Source of the DNA: Deltaproteobacteria bacterium
GTDB taxonomy: Bacteria; Desulfobacterota; Binatia; UBA9968
NCBI GenBank assembly: GCA_016874755.1
Contig: VGTH01000016.1
Location: 1-64,000 of the forward strand
Direction of reading: 5' to 3'
DNA: 64,000 nucleotides
A model generated the notes under the pieces. It did not search any database. It saw nothing but the letters and a program-made list of their open reading frames with translations, and was not told the origin of the DNA. The position numbers were made by a program, and so were the translations under genes. Below, piece by piece: positions 57,199-64,000 of this stretch; the stretch's first letter is position 1; each line of letters starts with the position of its first letter.

Positions 57199-58188
57199 CT
57201 ATCTTTTAGCCCAAAGCTGATCGAAAAAGCCACTCTTTTCCATGTCGGTTAAAAAGCGCGTGTCCATGAGCTCCTGCGGTTTAACGCCTTTGGCTTTGGG
57301 CTCCGTCTGCGCGACCTCGTCGAGAATCGCCTGAAAAGCTTCCGCTTTGAGCGCCAGGCGCGGCTCCATCACTTTGATCTCGGCATTGTAGGCCGACTCC
57401 AGAATCGCGCGATCGTTGAGCCGAAGCTGTTTACCTAAAACCTTGTAGACGAACTCTTTGTCCGTGTGCATGATCTTCACGGCTTCGGCCATCGCCTTCA
57501 TGTACCGCGCCATCGCCTGTGGCTTGCGCGCGATCGTCGAACGCTTGGTGACAAACGAGGTGGCAGCGTAGGGAATTTTCAGATCGGGACCGTAGATGAC
57601 GTAGTGATACCCTTTGGCCAAGGCTTGCACGTCCGTGGGCGGCGTTAGCGAGGCAACTTCGATGTTGCCGCTGAGCAGCGCCGTGAGCGACTCCGGATCG
57701 CCGCCGGACTGCAAAAACGTGTAGTCGCGATTAGGTTCCAGGCCATGGCGGCGCAGCGCCTGAATCGTGAAGTAATGCGAGTTGCTGCCGATGCGGCTCA
57801 CCGCGATCCGTTTTCCCCGCAAATCCTCCGGGCGCTTCAGATTGCCGCCGGCGATGATGTTCTGCGTCATCGAATTTTTCGCACTGCCAATGTAGACGAT
57901 CTCGGACGAGCCGCGCGCGAAGGCGATCACGTTGCCGACGCCGCCGGTCATGGTCATATCAGGATCACCGCCGAGCAGGGCCGCCGTGACAATGCTCGAC
58001 GACGCGATGAAAACCAGATTGTGGTCAAGATTGTACTTCTGGAAGAGCTTGGCTTCTTCGGCGATCCATGGCAGCGCTTGGGCCATGACTCGGGCGGAAT
58101 AGATAGTCGTGAACTTGTCGGCTGCCCATGCACTCGCAGCCGTTAGTGAAATCGCGAGAACCAGCGCAAATCGGATTCGCCGCATCAT
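57199..58188 (-). CDS. NMT1/THI5-type periplasmic substrate-binding protein E
   Basis: A 329-residue secreted binding protein: signal peptide MMRRIRFALVLAISLTAASA, then TTIYSARVMAQALPWIAEEA, DLRGKRIAVSRIGSNSHYFT and SGNIEVASLTPPTDVQAL. It ends EKSGFFDQLWAKR. Its start overlaps the end of the next gene upstream by 4 nt (ATGA), so the two are translationally coupled. Nearly 60 percent or more of positions look shared with copy F by eye. No permease or ATPase is nearby. Confidence 0.9.
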   Translation of the reverse strand: MMRRIRFALVLAISLTAASAWAADKFTTIYSARVMAQALPWIAEEAKLFQKYNLDHNLVFIASSSIVTAALLGGDPDMTMTGGVGNVIAFARGSSEIVYIGSAKNSMTQNIIAGGNLKRPEDLRGKRIAVSRIGSNSHYFTIQALRRHGLEPNRDYTFLQSGGDPESLTALLSGNIEVASLTPPTDVQALAKGYHYVIYGPDLKIPYAATSFVTKRSTIARKPQAMARYMKAMAEAVKIMHTDKEFVYKVLGKQLRLNDRAILESAYNAEIKVMEPRLALKAEAFQAILDEVAQTEPKAKGVKPQELMDTRFLTDMEKSGFFDQLWAKR

Positions 58189-59195
58189 TTCTTACCCCAC
58201 AACTGGTCCATGAAGCCGCTCTTGTTCATCTCCTCGAGATAGCGAGTGTCGACCATGTCTTGCGCTCTGACGTTCTTGGCTTTGGGATCGGTAGGAGCCA
58301 ACTCGTCGAGAATCGCTTGCAGCGATTCCATTTTGAGCTGCAGGCGCGGCTCCAACGCTTTGATTTCAGCGTTATAGGCAGAGTCGAGCACGCTGCGATC
58401 GGTGAGGCGCAGGTATTTGCCCAGGACTTTGAACCAGAAGTCGCGGTCGGTATGCACGATCTTCGAAGCCTCCGCCATGGCGCGCATGAAGCTGCCGATT
58501 ACCTGCGGCCGCTTGGCGATGACCGAGCGCTTGGTGACAAACGCCGTCGCTGAGTATGGAATTTTTAGATCGGGACCGTACACCACGTAATGGTAGCCTT
58601 TGGCGATCGCTTGCGCATCGGTGGGCGGCGTCAGATTGGCGACTTCCAACGAACCGCTCAAAAGCGCGGTGAGCGTCTCGGGGTCGCCGCCGGTCTGGAG
58701 AAAGCTATAGTCGCGGTTGGGTTCCATACCGTAGCGGCGCAGCGCCTGGATCGTGAAGTAGTGAGAGTTGCCGCCAATTCGGCTCACCGCGATGCGCTTA
58801 CCCCGGAGGTCCTCCGGCTTTTTGATGTTGCCGCCGGCCACCAGCGTCTGGGTCATGACGTTCTTGACGCCGCCGGTGAAAACGATGTCCGTGGAACCTT
58901 TCACGAAGGCAGCGACATTGCCGATGCCACCGGTGACGGTCATCTCAGCGTCGCCGCCCAGCAGCGCCGCCGTGACGATGCTCGACGACGAGATGAACAC
59001 TAGATTGAAATCGAGATTGTATTTCTTAAACAGCCCTGCCTCCTGAGCCACCCAGGGGAAGGACTGTGACATAACGCGGGAAGAATGAATGCCGACGAGT
59101 TTGTCGGGCGCGGTGGCTGCCGGTGCTGGTAGGGTCAGTGCAAAAGAGAACAGTAACAGCGAAGTCCAAAAAACCAACGGTTTTATTTGATTCAT
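58185..59195 (-). CDS. NMT1/THI5-type periplasmic substrate-binding protein F
   Basis: A 336-residue tandem paralogue of copy E: signal peptide to about residue 28 (LPAPAAT), GIHSSRVMSQSFPWVAQEAG, DLRGKRIAVSRIGGNSHYFT, SGSLEVANLTPPTDAQAI, and the tail NKSGFMDQLWGKK. The duplicate arrangement mirrors copies A and B in the first catabolic cluster. Ligand unknown. Confidence 0.9.
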   Translation of the reverse strand: MNQIKPLVFWTSLLLFSFALTLPAPAATAPDKLVGIHSSRVMSQSFPWVAQEAGLFKKYNLDFNLVFISSSSIVTAALLGGDAEMTVTGGIGNVAAFVKGSTDIVFTGGVKNVMTQTLVAGGNIKKPEDLRGKRIAVSRIGGNSHYFTIQALRRYGMEPNRDYSFLQTGGDPETLTALLSGSLEVANLTPPTDAQAIAKGYHYVVYGPDLKIPYSATAFVTKRSVIAKRPQVIGSFMRAMAEASKIVHTDRDFWFKVLGKYLRLTDRSVLDSAYNAEIKALEPRLQLKMESLQAILDELAPTDPKAKNVRAQDMVDTRYLEEMNKSGFMDQLWGKK

Positions 59196-59225
59196 AGTTT
59201 TGGCTCTAGTCGCCCTTTTAACTCC

Positions 59226-59445
59226 TCAATTGTGCTCTGTCAAAGAAGGCTGCTTGGCTGCCTTCAAGTAGCGCTGATCGAAAAAGTCCTGCGGATTGGC
59301 ACCGGCGGCTTTGGGGTGCTCCGAGTACACCAAACTCGACTTGATCATCTCTTCAGTAACGTAGGGCACGCGTGGAAACATGCCGCGAAAGGTCTGATAG
59401 GCTTCTTCCAGGATCGCGTTGTCATTCGTGACCAAGTAGCGGCTT
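59226..59445 (-). pseudogene. C-terminal fragment of an NMT1-type binding protein
   Basis: Roughly the last 73 residues of a binding protein remain: LSRYLVTNDNAILEEAYQTF, FPRVPYVTEEMIKSSLVYSE, NPQDFFDQRYLKAAK. This matches the C-terminal lobe of NMT1-type proteins in catabolic operons. Upstream the frame runs into a TTTGCG-repeat spacer (NFSRKGAKNAKRA is that repeat translated), and the N-terminal lobe is missing. It lies directly before copy F, so a third tandem gene was lost. Confidence 0.75.
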
Positions 59446-59488
59446 AACGCTCTCTTTGCGTTCTTTGCGCCTTTGCGCGAGAAATTTT
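59446..59488. repeat. TTTGCG direct repeats at the fragment junction
   Basis: TTTGCG occurs three times (CTCTTTGCGTTCTTTGCGCC, then TTTGCGCGAG). The tract lies exactly where homology of the binding-protein fragment ends and just after the 2-hydroxyacid dehydrogenase stop, marking a likely recombination point. Confidence 0.7.
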
Positions 59489-60520
59489 TCAAGACCAAAA
59501 CCGCTCTTTCCAAAGCGGGATCGCATCCGGATTGACCACGGTGTCCGGCACTTTGCCATCGAGAATCTGCAAGATACTCTGCGCCGCCATGGTCTGCCCC
59601 GCTTCACCGGAACCAGGGTTAGCGCCGATGTTGTGCGGCGTCAAAATCAGCTTCAGAGGATCGATCTTGTGCAAGCGACTCGTCTTGGGTAGTGGCTCCT
59701 GCTCGAACACATCGAGGGCTGCGCCGGCGATCACGTTGTCGTTCAGCGCTGCGATCAGCTCGTGCTCTTTGATCGCCGGACCGCGCGACGTGTTGATGAT
59801 AAACGCCGTCGGCTTCATCATTTTTAGCTCGCGCATGCCGATCATACCGCGGGTTTCGCGCGTCAAGACAACGTGGATAGTCACCGCATCGGAGTTTTTC
59901 AGTAGCTCCTCCAAGCCGACCATCTTGATGCCCAGCGACGCCACGGTCTCTTGTTTCACGTAAGGATCGTAACCGAGCACCTTCATGCCCCAAGAGTCGA
60001 GACGTTTTGCCACCGCCTGGCCGATGCGGCCGACGCCGATGATGCCGACCGTCCGGCCCAGCATGAGCGTGCCGCGGTTTTCCAGCTCCTTCCAGCCGGA
60101 ATTGCGGATCACGGTTTCATTGAGCTTGAGCCGCTTGAACAACGCGATCATCAACCCCATGGTCGCTTCAGCGACACCAAGGTAATTTTCCAACGTCGGG
60201 CTATTGCAGCAGAGAATCCCCAGATCCGTCGCCGCATCGACGTCGACCGTCTCGATGCCAATGCTCGACTTTACCACCGCTTGCAGGTTGGGACAGGAGT
60301 CCATGACGTCGCCACCGATGAAGTCGCGTCCCGACGGATAGATAATCGAGCTATCGCCGACCAGGTTGATCAGTTCTTTGCGCTCGTAACGAAAGTTACG
60401 AAAATCGTCCTGCGGCTTGCCCAACACCACCTCGCACCCGGAATCACGCAGGGTGTTTTCAACGATCTTGATGCGCATTGGCCCGGTCACACAGACTTTG
60501 CGTTTGGCTGCCATTTTCAC
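59489..60520 (-). CDS. D-isomer 2-hydroxyacid dehydrogenase (SerA-like)
   Basis: A 343-residue NAD-dependent dehydrogenase: NAD motif GIIGVGRIGQAVA, INTSRGPAIKE with the substrate Arg region, DVFEQEPLP and catalytic His in LTPHNIGANP. It lacks the ACT domain of SerA, so a catabolic D-2-hydroxyacid is likelier than phosphoglycerate; hydroxyacid products of ring cleavage are an inference. It is flanked by an amidohydrolase gene and a binding-protein fragment. Confidence 0.9.
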   Translation of the reverse strand: MKMAAKRKVCVTGPMRIKIVENTLRDSGCEVVLGKPQDDFRNFRYERKELINLVGDSSIIYPSGRDFIGGDVMDSCPNLQAVVKSSIGIETVDVDAATDLGILCCNSPTLENYLGVAEATMGLMIALFKRLKLNETVIRNSGWKELENRGTLMLGRTVGIIGVGRIGQAVAKRLDSWGMKVLGYDPYVKQETVASLGIKMVGLEELLKNSDAVTIHVVLTRETRGMIGMRELKMMKPTAFIINTSRGPAIKEHELIAALNDNVIAGAALDVFEQEPLPKTSRLHKIDPLKLILTPHNIGANPGSGEAGQTMAAQSILQILDGKVPDTVVNPDAIPLWKERFWS

Positions 60521-60544
60521 ACCTCGCTACGCGAATTTTCTAAA

Positions 60545-60656
60545 ACCCAAAGAATGCTTCGACTAGCTCAGCATGAACGGACTCATCTGAGCCATCACGG
60601 CTTTGTTTCCGTTCGTCTTGAGCTTGTCGAAGGACTCCGAGGCCGGCTTCTAGAAT
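60545..60656. repeat. Dispersed palindromic element, copy 3
   Basis: GCTTCGACTAGCTCAGCATG followed by AACGGA faces TCCGTTCGTCTTGAGCTTGT and then CGAAGGACTCCGAGG. On the minus strand it opens TGATTCTAGAAGCC, overlapping the TGA stop of the amidohydrolase at 60656-60658, just as copy 2 overlaps the ABM stop. Confidence 0.75.
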
Positions 60657-61675
60657 CACGACAAGTTGTAGAGCTTTTTCGCAGTCTCTGCGAACAACCA
60701 CTTTTTCGCCTCGTCATTCAAATCTTTGCGCTTGCCCAGGTGCTCGATGTTTTGCGGAAACTCATTATCCCAGTGGGGAAAGTCCGAGGCGTAGTAAATG
60801 TTCTGATGCGACATCACCTGAGTGGCCGCCCCGATAAGCGGTTCATAATCTTCCGCGTGAAAATAAATGCGCCCGTCCTTCAAATAATCGAGCGGCTTTC
60901 TTTTACACATGGGCGCCTCGACCTCGCCGCGCAGCTCCCACTCCTCGCTCATGCGACCAAACCAATAGGGCGCCCAGCTGCAGCCGGCTTCCATGAAAGC
61001 AATGCGCAGCTTGGGGAACCGGTCAAACACGCCGCGAAACATCATGCTGCAGGCGTGCATCATCTGCGCAAACGAATGCGACAACGTGTGCACCTCGATG
61101 AACTGATCGAACATGTCGCCGGCAAAGTAATGCGGCCCGCGCACGGTGGCGTGCACGCCGACCATGCAATTTAGCTTCTCCGCTTCTTCGTAGATCGGCC
61201 AATAGCTTTCGTGGCCGAGGGGATGACGCAGGCCGACGGCAGGCAGCATCAAGCCGACCTGCTTCAAATCTTGCACGGCCCGGCGCAGTTCCTTCACCGC
61301 TTCCGGGACGTCCTGGAACGAAACCAACGCCACGCATTTCAAGCGCGGACTAATTTTCTGAAACTCTTCCGAACAAAAATTGTTCCACGCCTGCGCGTAT
61401 TGCACGGCTACGTCCGGCTCACGAATCCAGCCAATGCTCAGGCCGTTGGTCGGATAGAGCACCGCTGTCGAAACCCCGCCCTTGTCCATGGCCGCCAGCC
61501 AAGTCTTGGCATCTCCGGCTCGCGTCCCAAGCTTGCCGCTGAGCGAACGATCCCAGCTATCGCCGGGCGCCAAGCTGGAAACCCGCTTCACATACTTTTC
61601 TGGCATGTATTTTTTGAGCTGCGCATCGGTTTCGGTAATGTGTCCGTCGGCATCGATGACTTCAATTTGCGCCAT
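60656..61675 (-). CDS. Amidohydrolase-2 family protein 3
   Basis: From ATG 61673-61675 (MAQIEVIDADGHITETDAQL, after ACGGAGGACG) the protein has 339 residues. Metal-site blocks: VIDADGHI (His12), VGVHATVRGP, and YASDFPHWDNEFP. It is closest to copy 1 (shared VLYPTNGL, EWELRGEVEAPMCK). It starts a minus-strand series running through the 2-hydroxyacid dehydrogenase and tandem binding proteins. Its stop codon is shared with a dispersed repeat. Confidence 0.9.
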   Translation of the reverse strand: MAQIEVIDADGHITETDAQLKKYMPEKYVKRVSSLAPGDSWDRSLSGKLGTRAGDAKTWLAAMDKGGVSTAVLYPTNGLSIGWIREPDVAVQYAQAWNNFCSEEFQKISPRLKCVALVSFQDVPEAVKELRRAVQDLKQVGLMLPAVGLRHPLGHESYWPIYEEAEKLNCMVGVHATVRGPHYFAGDMFDQFIEVHTLSHSFAQMMHACSMMFRGVFDRFPKLRIAFMEAGCSWAPYWFGRMSEEWELRGEVEAPMCKRKPLDYLKDGRIYFHAEDYEPLIGAATQVMSHQNIYYASDFPHWDNEFPQNIEHLGKRKDLNDEAKKWLFAETAKKLYNLS

Positions 61676-61741
61676 AGCAATCGTCCTCCGTTGGGGTTCT
61701 TTCTCTTCCCTGTACGCCCGCAGCAAGCCGGGTGTCAAGCA

Positions 61742-61821
61742 GGCCGCGCCATGCGCGGCCGTTTCGAGTTTTGAGTTTCGGGTTTAGCCCGGGGCAACAC
61801 GAAACAAGGAACCCGAAACTC
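61742..61821. repeat. Hairpins in a divergent promoter region
   Basis: GGCCGCGC (61742-61749) pairs with GCGCGGCC (61753-61760), and GAGTTTCGGGTT (61773-61784) pairs with AACCCGAAACTC (61810-61821). The tract lies between the divergent amidohydrolase (minus) and decarboxylase-like (plus) genes and may hold control sites for both. Confidence 0.75.
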
Positions 61822-61891
61822 TTTGATGGGGCGTTTGAACCGAAGCGCCGAATCGCGATAACCTCCGCATCAATCGATAAGGAGCTCTTCC

Positions 61892-62842
61892 ATGCCCAAC
61901 TCTGAACTGCGCTTTTATTTCCGCGAACCGACCATCGACACCAACATCCCGATCACCGACGGCACCGTTAAGCTAGATGGCTTCGATTGGGAATTCGTCC
62001 CCAATGAAGAACAATGCGACGCCTGGGACTGTGGCTTTGCCGCGCGCGTGCGCGCCTACGCCAAGGGCGAGAAGCACATCTCGATTCCAGCGTTTCCTAA
62101 TCGCAAATTCCGTCAAGCCTACATCTACGTCAACAGCAAAGCCGGCATCGACTCGGCGAAAGACTTGGAAGGCCGCCGCGTCGGCATCATGCAGTGGGAC
62201 AACACCGCCGGCGTCTGGGCGCGCGGTGCCTTGCAGCACTATTACGGCGTCGATATCAAGAAACTAAAATGGTGCTCGCCGCGGCCGAAAAAAGAAGGCG
62301 TCGCTGCGGGCATCGAGATCGAAAAGATCGATGCCGGAGGCGACCCGGATCATCTGCTCGATAACATGTTAGTCGATGGCAAAATCGACGCCGTCATCAG
62401 CCCCAACGTGCTGCCCTCGATCACTGCGCGCGACCCGCGCACCCGCCGCCTGTTCAGGGATTTTCGCAAAGAAGAGCAAGAGTACTATCGCAAGACCGGC
62501 ATTTTTCCGACCAGCCACATTGTGACTTTCAAGCAAGCCTTCGTCGACAACCACCCCAACGCGCCGGTGGCGCTACTCAAAGCCTTCCGCCAATCGCGTG
62601 ACGTCGCCTTCGACCGCTTGATGGGACCCGACCCGCAGATCATCGCTTACTCATGGATCGCCGCCGCCGTGGCCGAGCAGCGCGAGCTCATGGGCGACAA
62701 CTACTGGCCATACAATGTCGGCGAGAACGTGAAGGCTCTCGAAGCGATGACGCTCTACGCCCACGAGCAGGGACTCACTCCGACGCGGATCGACTACAAG
62801 ACTTTTTTTCATCCCGAGGCGGCGGCATATCCAGGCAATTGA
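61892..62842 (+). CDS. 4,5-dihydroxyphthalate-decarboxylase-like protein (binding-protein fold, no signal peptide)
   Basis: The 316-residue protein lacks a signal peptide and matches dihydroxyphthalate decarboxylase-like proteins: TNIPITDGTVKLDGFDWEFV, ISIPAFPNRKFRQAYIYVNS (48-80 region), DLEGRRVGIMQWDNTAGVWA and RGALQHYYGVDIKKLKW. In phthalate degradation the related enzyme removes CO2 from 4,5-dihydroxyphthalate. AAGGAGCTC lies just before the ATG. It converges on a UbiD gene at 62909, repeating the UbiD plus signal-less binding-fold pairing of 11602-14015. Substrate not proven. Confidence 0.85.
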   Translation: MPNSELRFYFREPTIDTNIPITDGTVKLDGFDWEFVPNEEQCDAWDCGFAARVRAYAKGEKHISIPAFPNRKFRQAYIYVNSKAGIDSAKDLEGRRVGIMQWDNTAGVWARGALQHYYGVDIKKLKWCSPRPKKEGVAAGIEIEKIDAGGDPDHLLDNMLVDGKIDAVISPNVLPSITARDPRTRRLFRDFRKEEQEYYRKTGIFPTSHIVTFKQAFVDNHPNAPVALLKAFRQSRDVAFDRLMGPDPQIIAYSWIAAAVAEQRELMGDNYWPYNVGENVKALEAMTLYAHEQGLTPTRIDYKTFFHPEAAAYPGN

Positions 62843-62870
62843 AAATTAACAGTTGAAAATTGAAAATGAC

Positions 62871-62885
62871 TCGGAACGATTCCGA
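62871..62885. terminator. Short hairpin between convergent genes
   Basis: TCGGAA pairs with TTCCGA around CGA, between convergent genes ending at 62842 and 62909. No T-run follows, so terminator function is tentative. Confidence 0.5.
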
Positions 62886-62908
62886 TCACCTGAATCTTCA
62901 ACTTCCAA

Positions 62909-64000
62909 TTACCGTAAGCCGAAGAATCCCCCTCCTAGTTTGTCAATCACTTTCTTACGCAATTCCGGGCTAGTTTCCGCAACATCAGGAAAGCGGTTCA
63001 TCCATTCATAGGGCCGGCAGGCGTCGATCACCGCGCGCGAGTTTAAAAACACTTCCGAGTCGGGATGGATCATCGGGTCGAGCGAGCTCGACCAGCTGCG
63101 TCGTTGGATGTCGATATCTTCCGCCGGATCGCAGCGTGTCGACAGCGCCCAGACGACATCATCGATGCGTGTCGGGTCGATGTCATCGTCGACGACGATG
63201 GTAAAGCGATTCTGATAGCCACCCGAGAAGCACTGTGAGGCAATCACTCCGGCTTGTTTGACGTGGCCCGGATAGCGCTGCTCGATCGCTACCACGGTGA
63301 ACTGCCGCGGGCCCGGTTCGTGCGACCAGACGCCTTTCACGTCGGGGATGCCGGCCTTCTCCATTTCCTCCCACACATGTGCCGAGCGCGTTATCGCGCG
63401 CAGCAATGTCAGCGTGTGCGGCGGCCGCGCCGGGTTGGCGCCCGAGATAATCGGATCGTTGCGGTGCAGCACTCGCTTGACTCGAATGAACGGCTCCGGG
63501 CTGCGCGGGCTGGCGTAGTAGCCCGGCCATTCGCCGAACGACCCCTCGTCTTTGAATTCGCCTGGGCGAATTTCGCCCTCGATGACGATTTCCGCGTCAG
63601 CAGGATACGGCAATCCAGTGATGTCGCTCTGAATAACTTTGGTCGGCGCGCCGCGCAGGCCTCCGGCGTAGTCGAACTCGCTCGTGCCTGCGGGAACGGG
63701 GCAAGCTGCGGCGAACCAATCCAACGGATCACTCGCGAGCACGACATTGACCGGCATCGGCTGGTTCTTCTCGAAATATTTCTGTTTGTGAATGAAAGCG
63801 TGCTTGCCCGGCCCGATGTAGATCGACAGCGTGTCGCGGTCCTGCGACATGATCCGGTAGGTGCCGACGTTGATCCAATCCGAGTCGGGATCTTTAGTAA
63901 TCACCAAGTGTCCTGTGCCGATATAACGTCCGCCGTCTTTCTCATGAATCAGCGGCGATGGGAATTTTAGAAGATCGACCGCACTCCCCTCTTGGACGTT
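62909..64000 (-). CDS. UbiD-family (de)carboxylase 5, 5' end beyond the window
   Basis: The frame is open to the window edge. Visible: HEKDGGRYIGTGHLVITKDP, active-site Arg in NVGTYRIMS, both glutamates in EGSFGEWPGYY, the acidic loop TIVVDDDIDPTRIDDVVWAL, and C-terminal RPYEWMNRFPDVAE. About 365 residues are present of an expected 470-480. Closest to UbiDs 1 and 2 in this window. Together with the decarboxylase-like gene at 61892 it forms the second such pairing. Confidence 0.93.
   Translation of the reverse strand, partial: NVQEGSAVDLLKFPSPLIHEKDGGRYIGTGHLVITKDPDSDWINVGTYRIMSQDRDTLSIYIGPGKHAFIHKQKYFEKNQPMPVNVVLASDPLDWFAAACPVPAGTSEFDYAGGLRGAPTKVIQSDITGLPYPADAEIVIEGEIRPGEFKDEGSFGEWPGYYASPRSPEPFIRVKRVLHRNDPIISGANPARPPHTLTLLRAITRSAHVWEEMEKAGIPDVKGVWSHEPGPRQFTVVAIEQRYPGHVKQAGVIASQCFSGGYQNRFTIVVDDDIDPTRIDDVVWALSTRCDPAEDIDIQRRSWSSSLDPMIHPDSEVFLNSRAVIDACRPYEWMNRFPDVAETSPELRKKVIDKLGGGFFGLR

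Overview
The window reads as the chromosome of an uncultivated, GC-rich, Gram-negative bacterium, most like the soil or subsurface lineages once called Deltaproteobacteria (Desulfobacterota/Binatota-like; Rokubacteria or Tectomicrobia are alternatives). This rests on gene content only: signal-peptide-bearing periplasmic binding proteins, many UbiD decarboxylases and NMT1/THI5-type binding proteins, a selenocysteine operon whose SelD itself contains selenocysteine, a PEP-CTERM/exopolysaccharide remnant, and SecA with a SEC-C tail. No rRNA, tRNA or CRISPR array was found.

Layout. 1-6027 (minus): glycogen operon malQ-glgB-glgA-glgC, with glgC cut off near position 105. 6273-10708 (minus): selA-selB-selD; selD must be read through an in-frame UGA with a hairpin behind it. 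10716-11147: DUF433 antitoxin with a decayed toxin. 11325-18951 (plus): first catabolic cluster (Rieske remnant, UbiD, signal-less binding-protein-fold protein, haem-oxygenase-like diiron protein, UbiD, two binding proteins, ABM monooxygenase). 19125-22697: F420-type LLM oxidoreductase, small ORF, TctC-type and NMT1-type binding proteins. 22782-31097 (minus): a tight seven-gene operon with two phthalate-dioxygenase-like Rieske oxygenases, two UbiDs, a DapA-family protein, an SDR epimerase and a binding protein. 31215-33040: two stand-alone receiver proteins and a PPOX-family flavoprotein. 33290-40471 (minus): envelope/EPS region with a mini PEP-CTERM ORF, a large TPR protein, dTDP-sugar genes (rfbA, rfbC, rfbB, no rfbD), an epimerase stub, a TPR protein and a broken polysaccharide deacetylase. 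40472-50918: mostly housekeeping (an unusually long SecA, MurI, an SPL-like radical SAM protein, a glycosyltransferase, CoxG, a lytic transglycosylase and a class-I amidotransferase hydrolase). 51376-64000: second catabolic region (GNAT, a second haem-oxygenase-like protein, a ThDP enzyme, three amidohydrolase-2 proteins, tandem binding proteins, a 2-hydroxyacid dehydrogenase, a dihydroxyphthalate-decarboxylase-like protein and a partial fifth UbiD).

How the genes may work together. The accessory regions look like ring-acid catabolism: Rieske oxygenases hydroxylate, UbiD and dihydroxyphthalate-decarboxylase-like proteins decarboxylate, haem-oxygenase-like and ABM proteins add oxygen chemistry, and amidohydrolase-2, ThDP and DapA-like enzymes handle cleavage products. 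Six secreted NMT1-type binding proteins plus one TctC-type protein appear without a single permease or ATPase gene. The strongest candidates for something undescribed are (i) the recurrent UbiD plus signal-less binding-protein-fold pairing with a haem-oxygenase-like diiron protein, (ii) the orphan binding proteins, which mostly share a C-terminal SGF(I/M/F)D-L(Y/W) signature, and (iii) the seven-gene Rieske/UbiD operon. UbiX, the prFMN synthase that UbiD needs, is not in the window.
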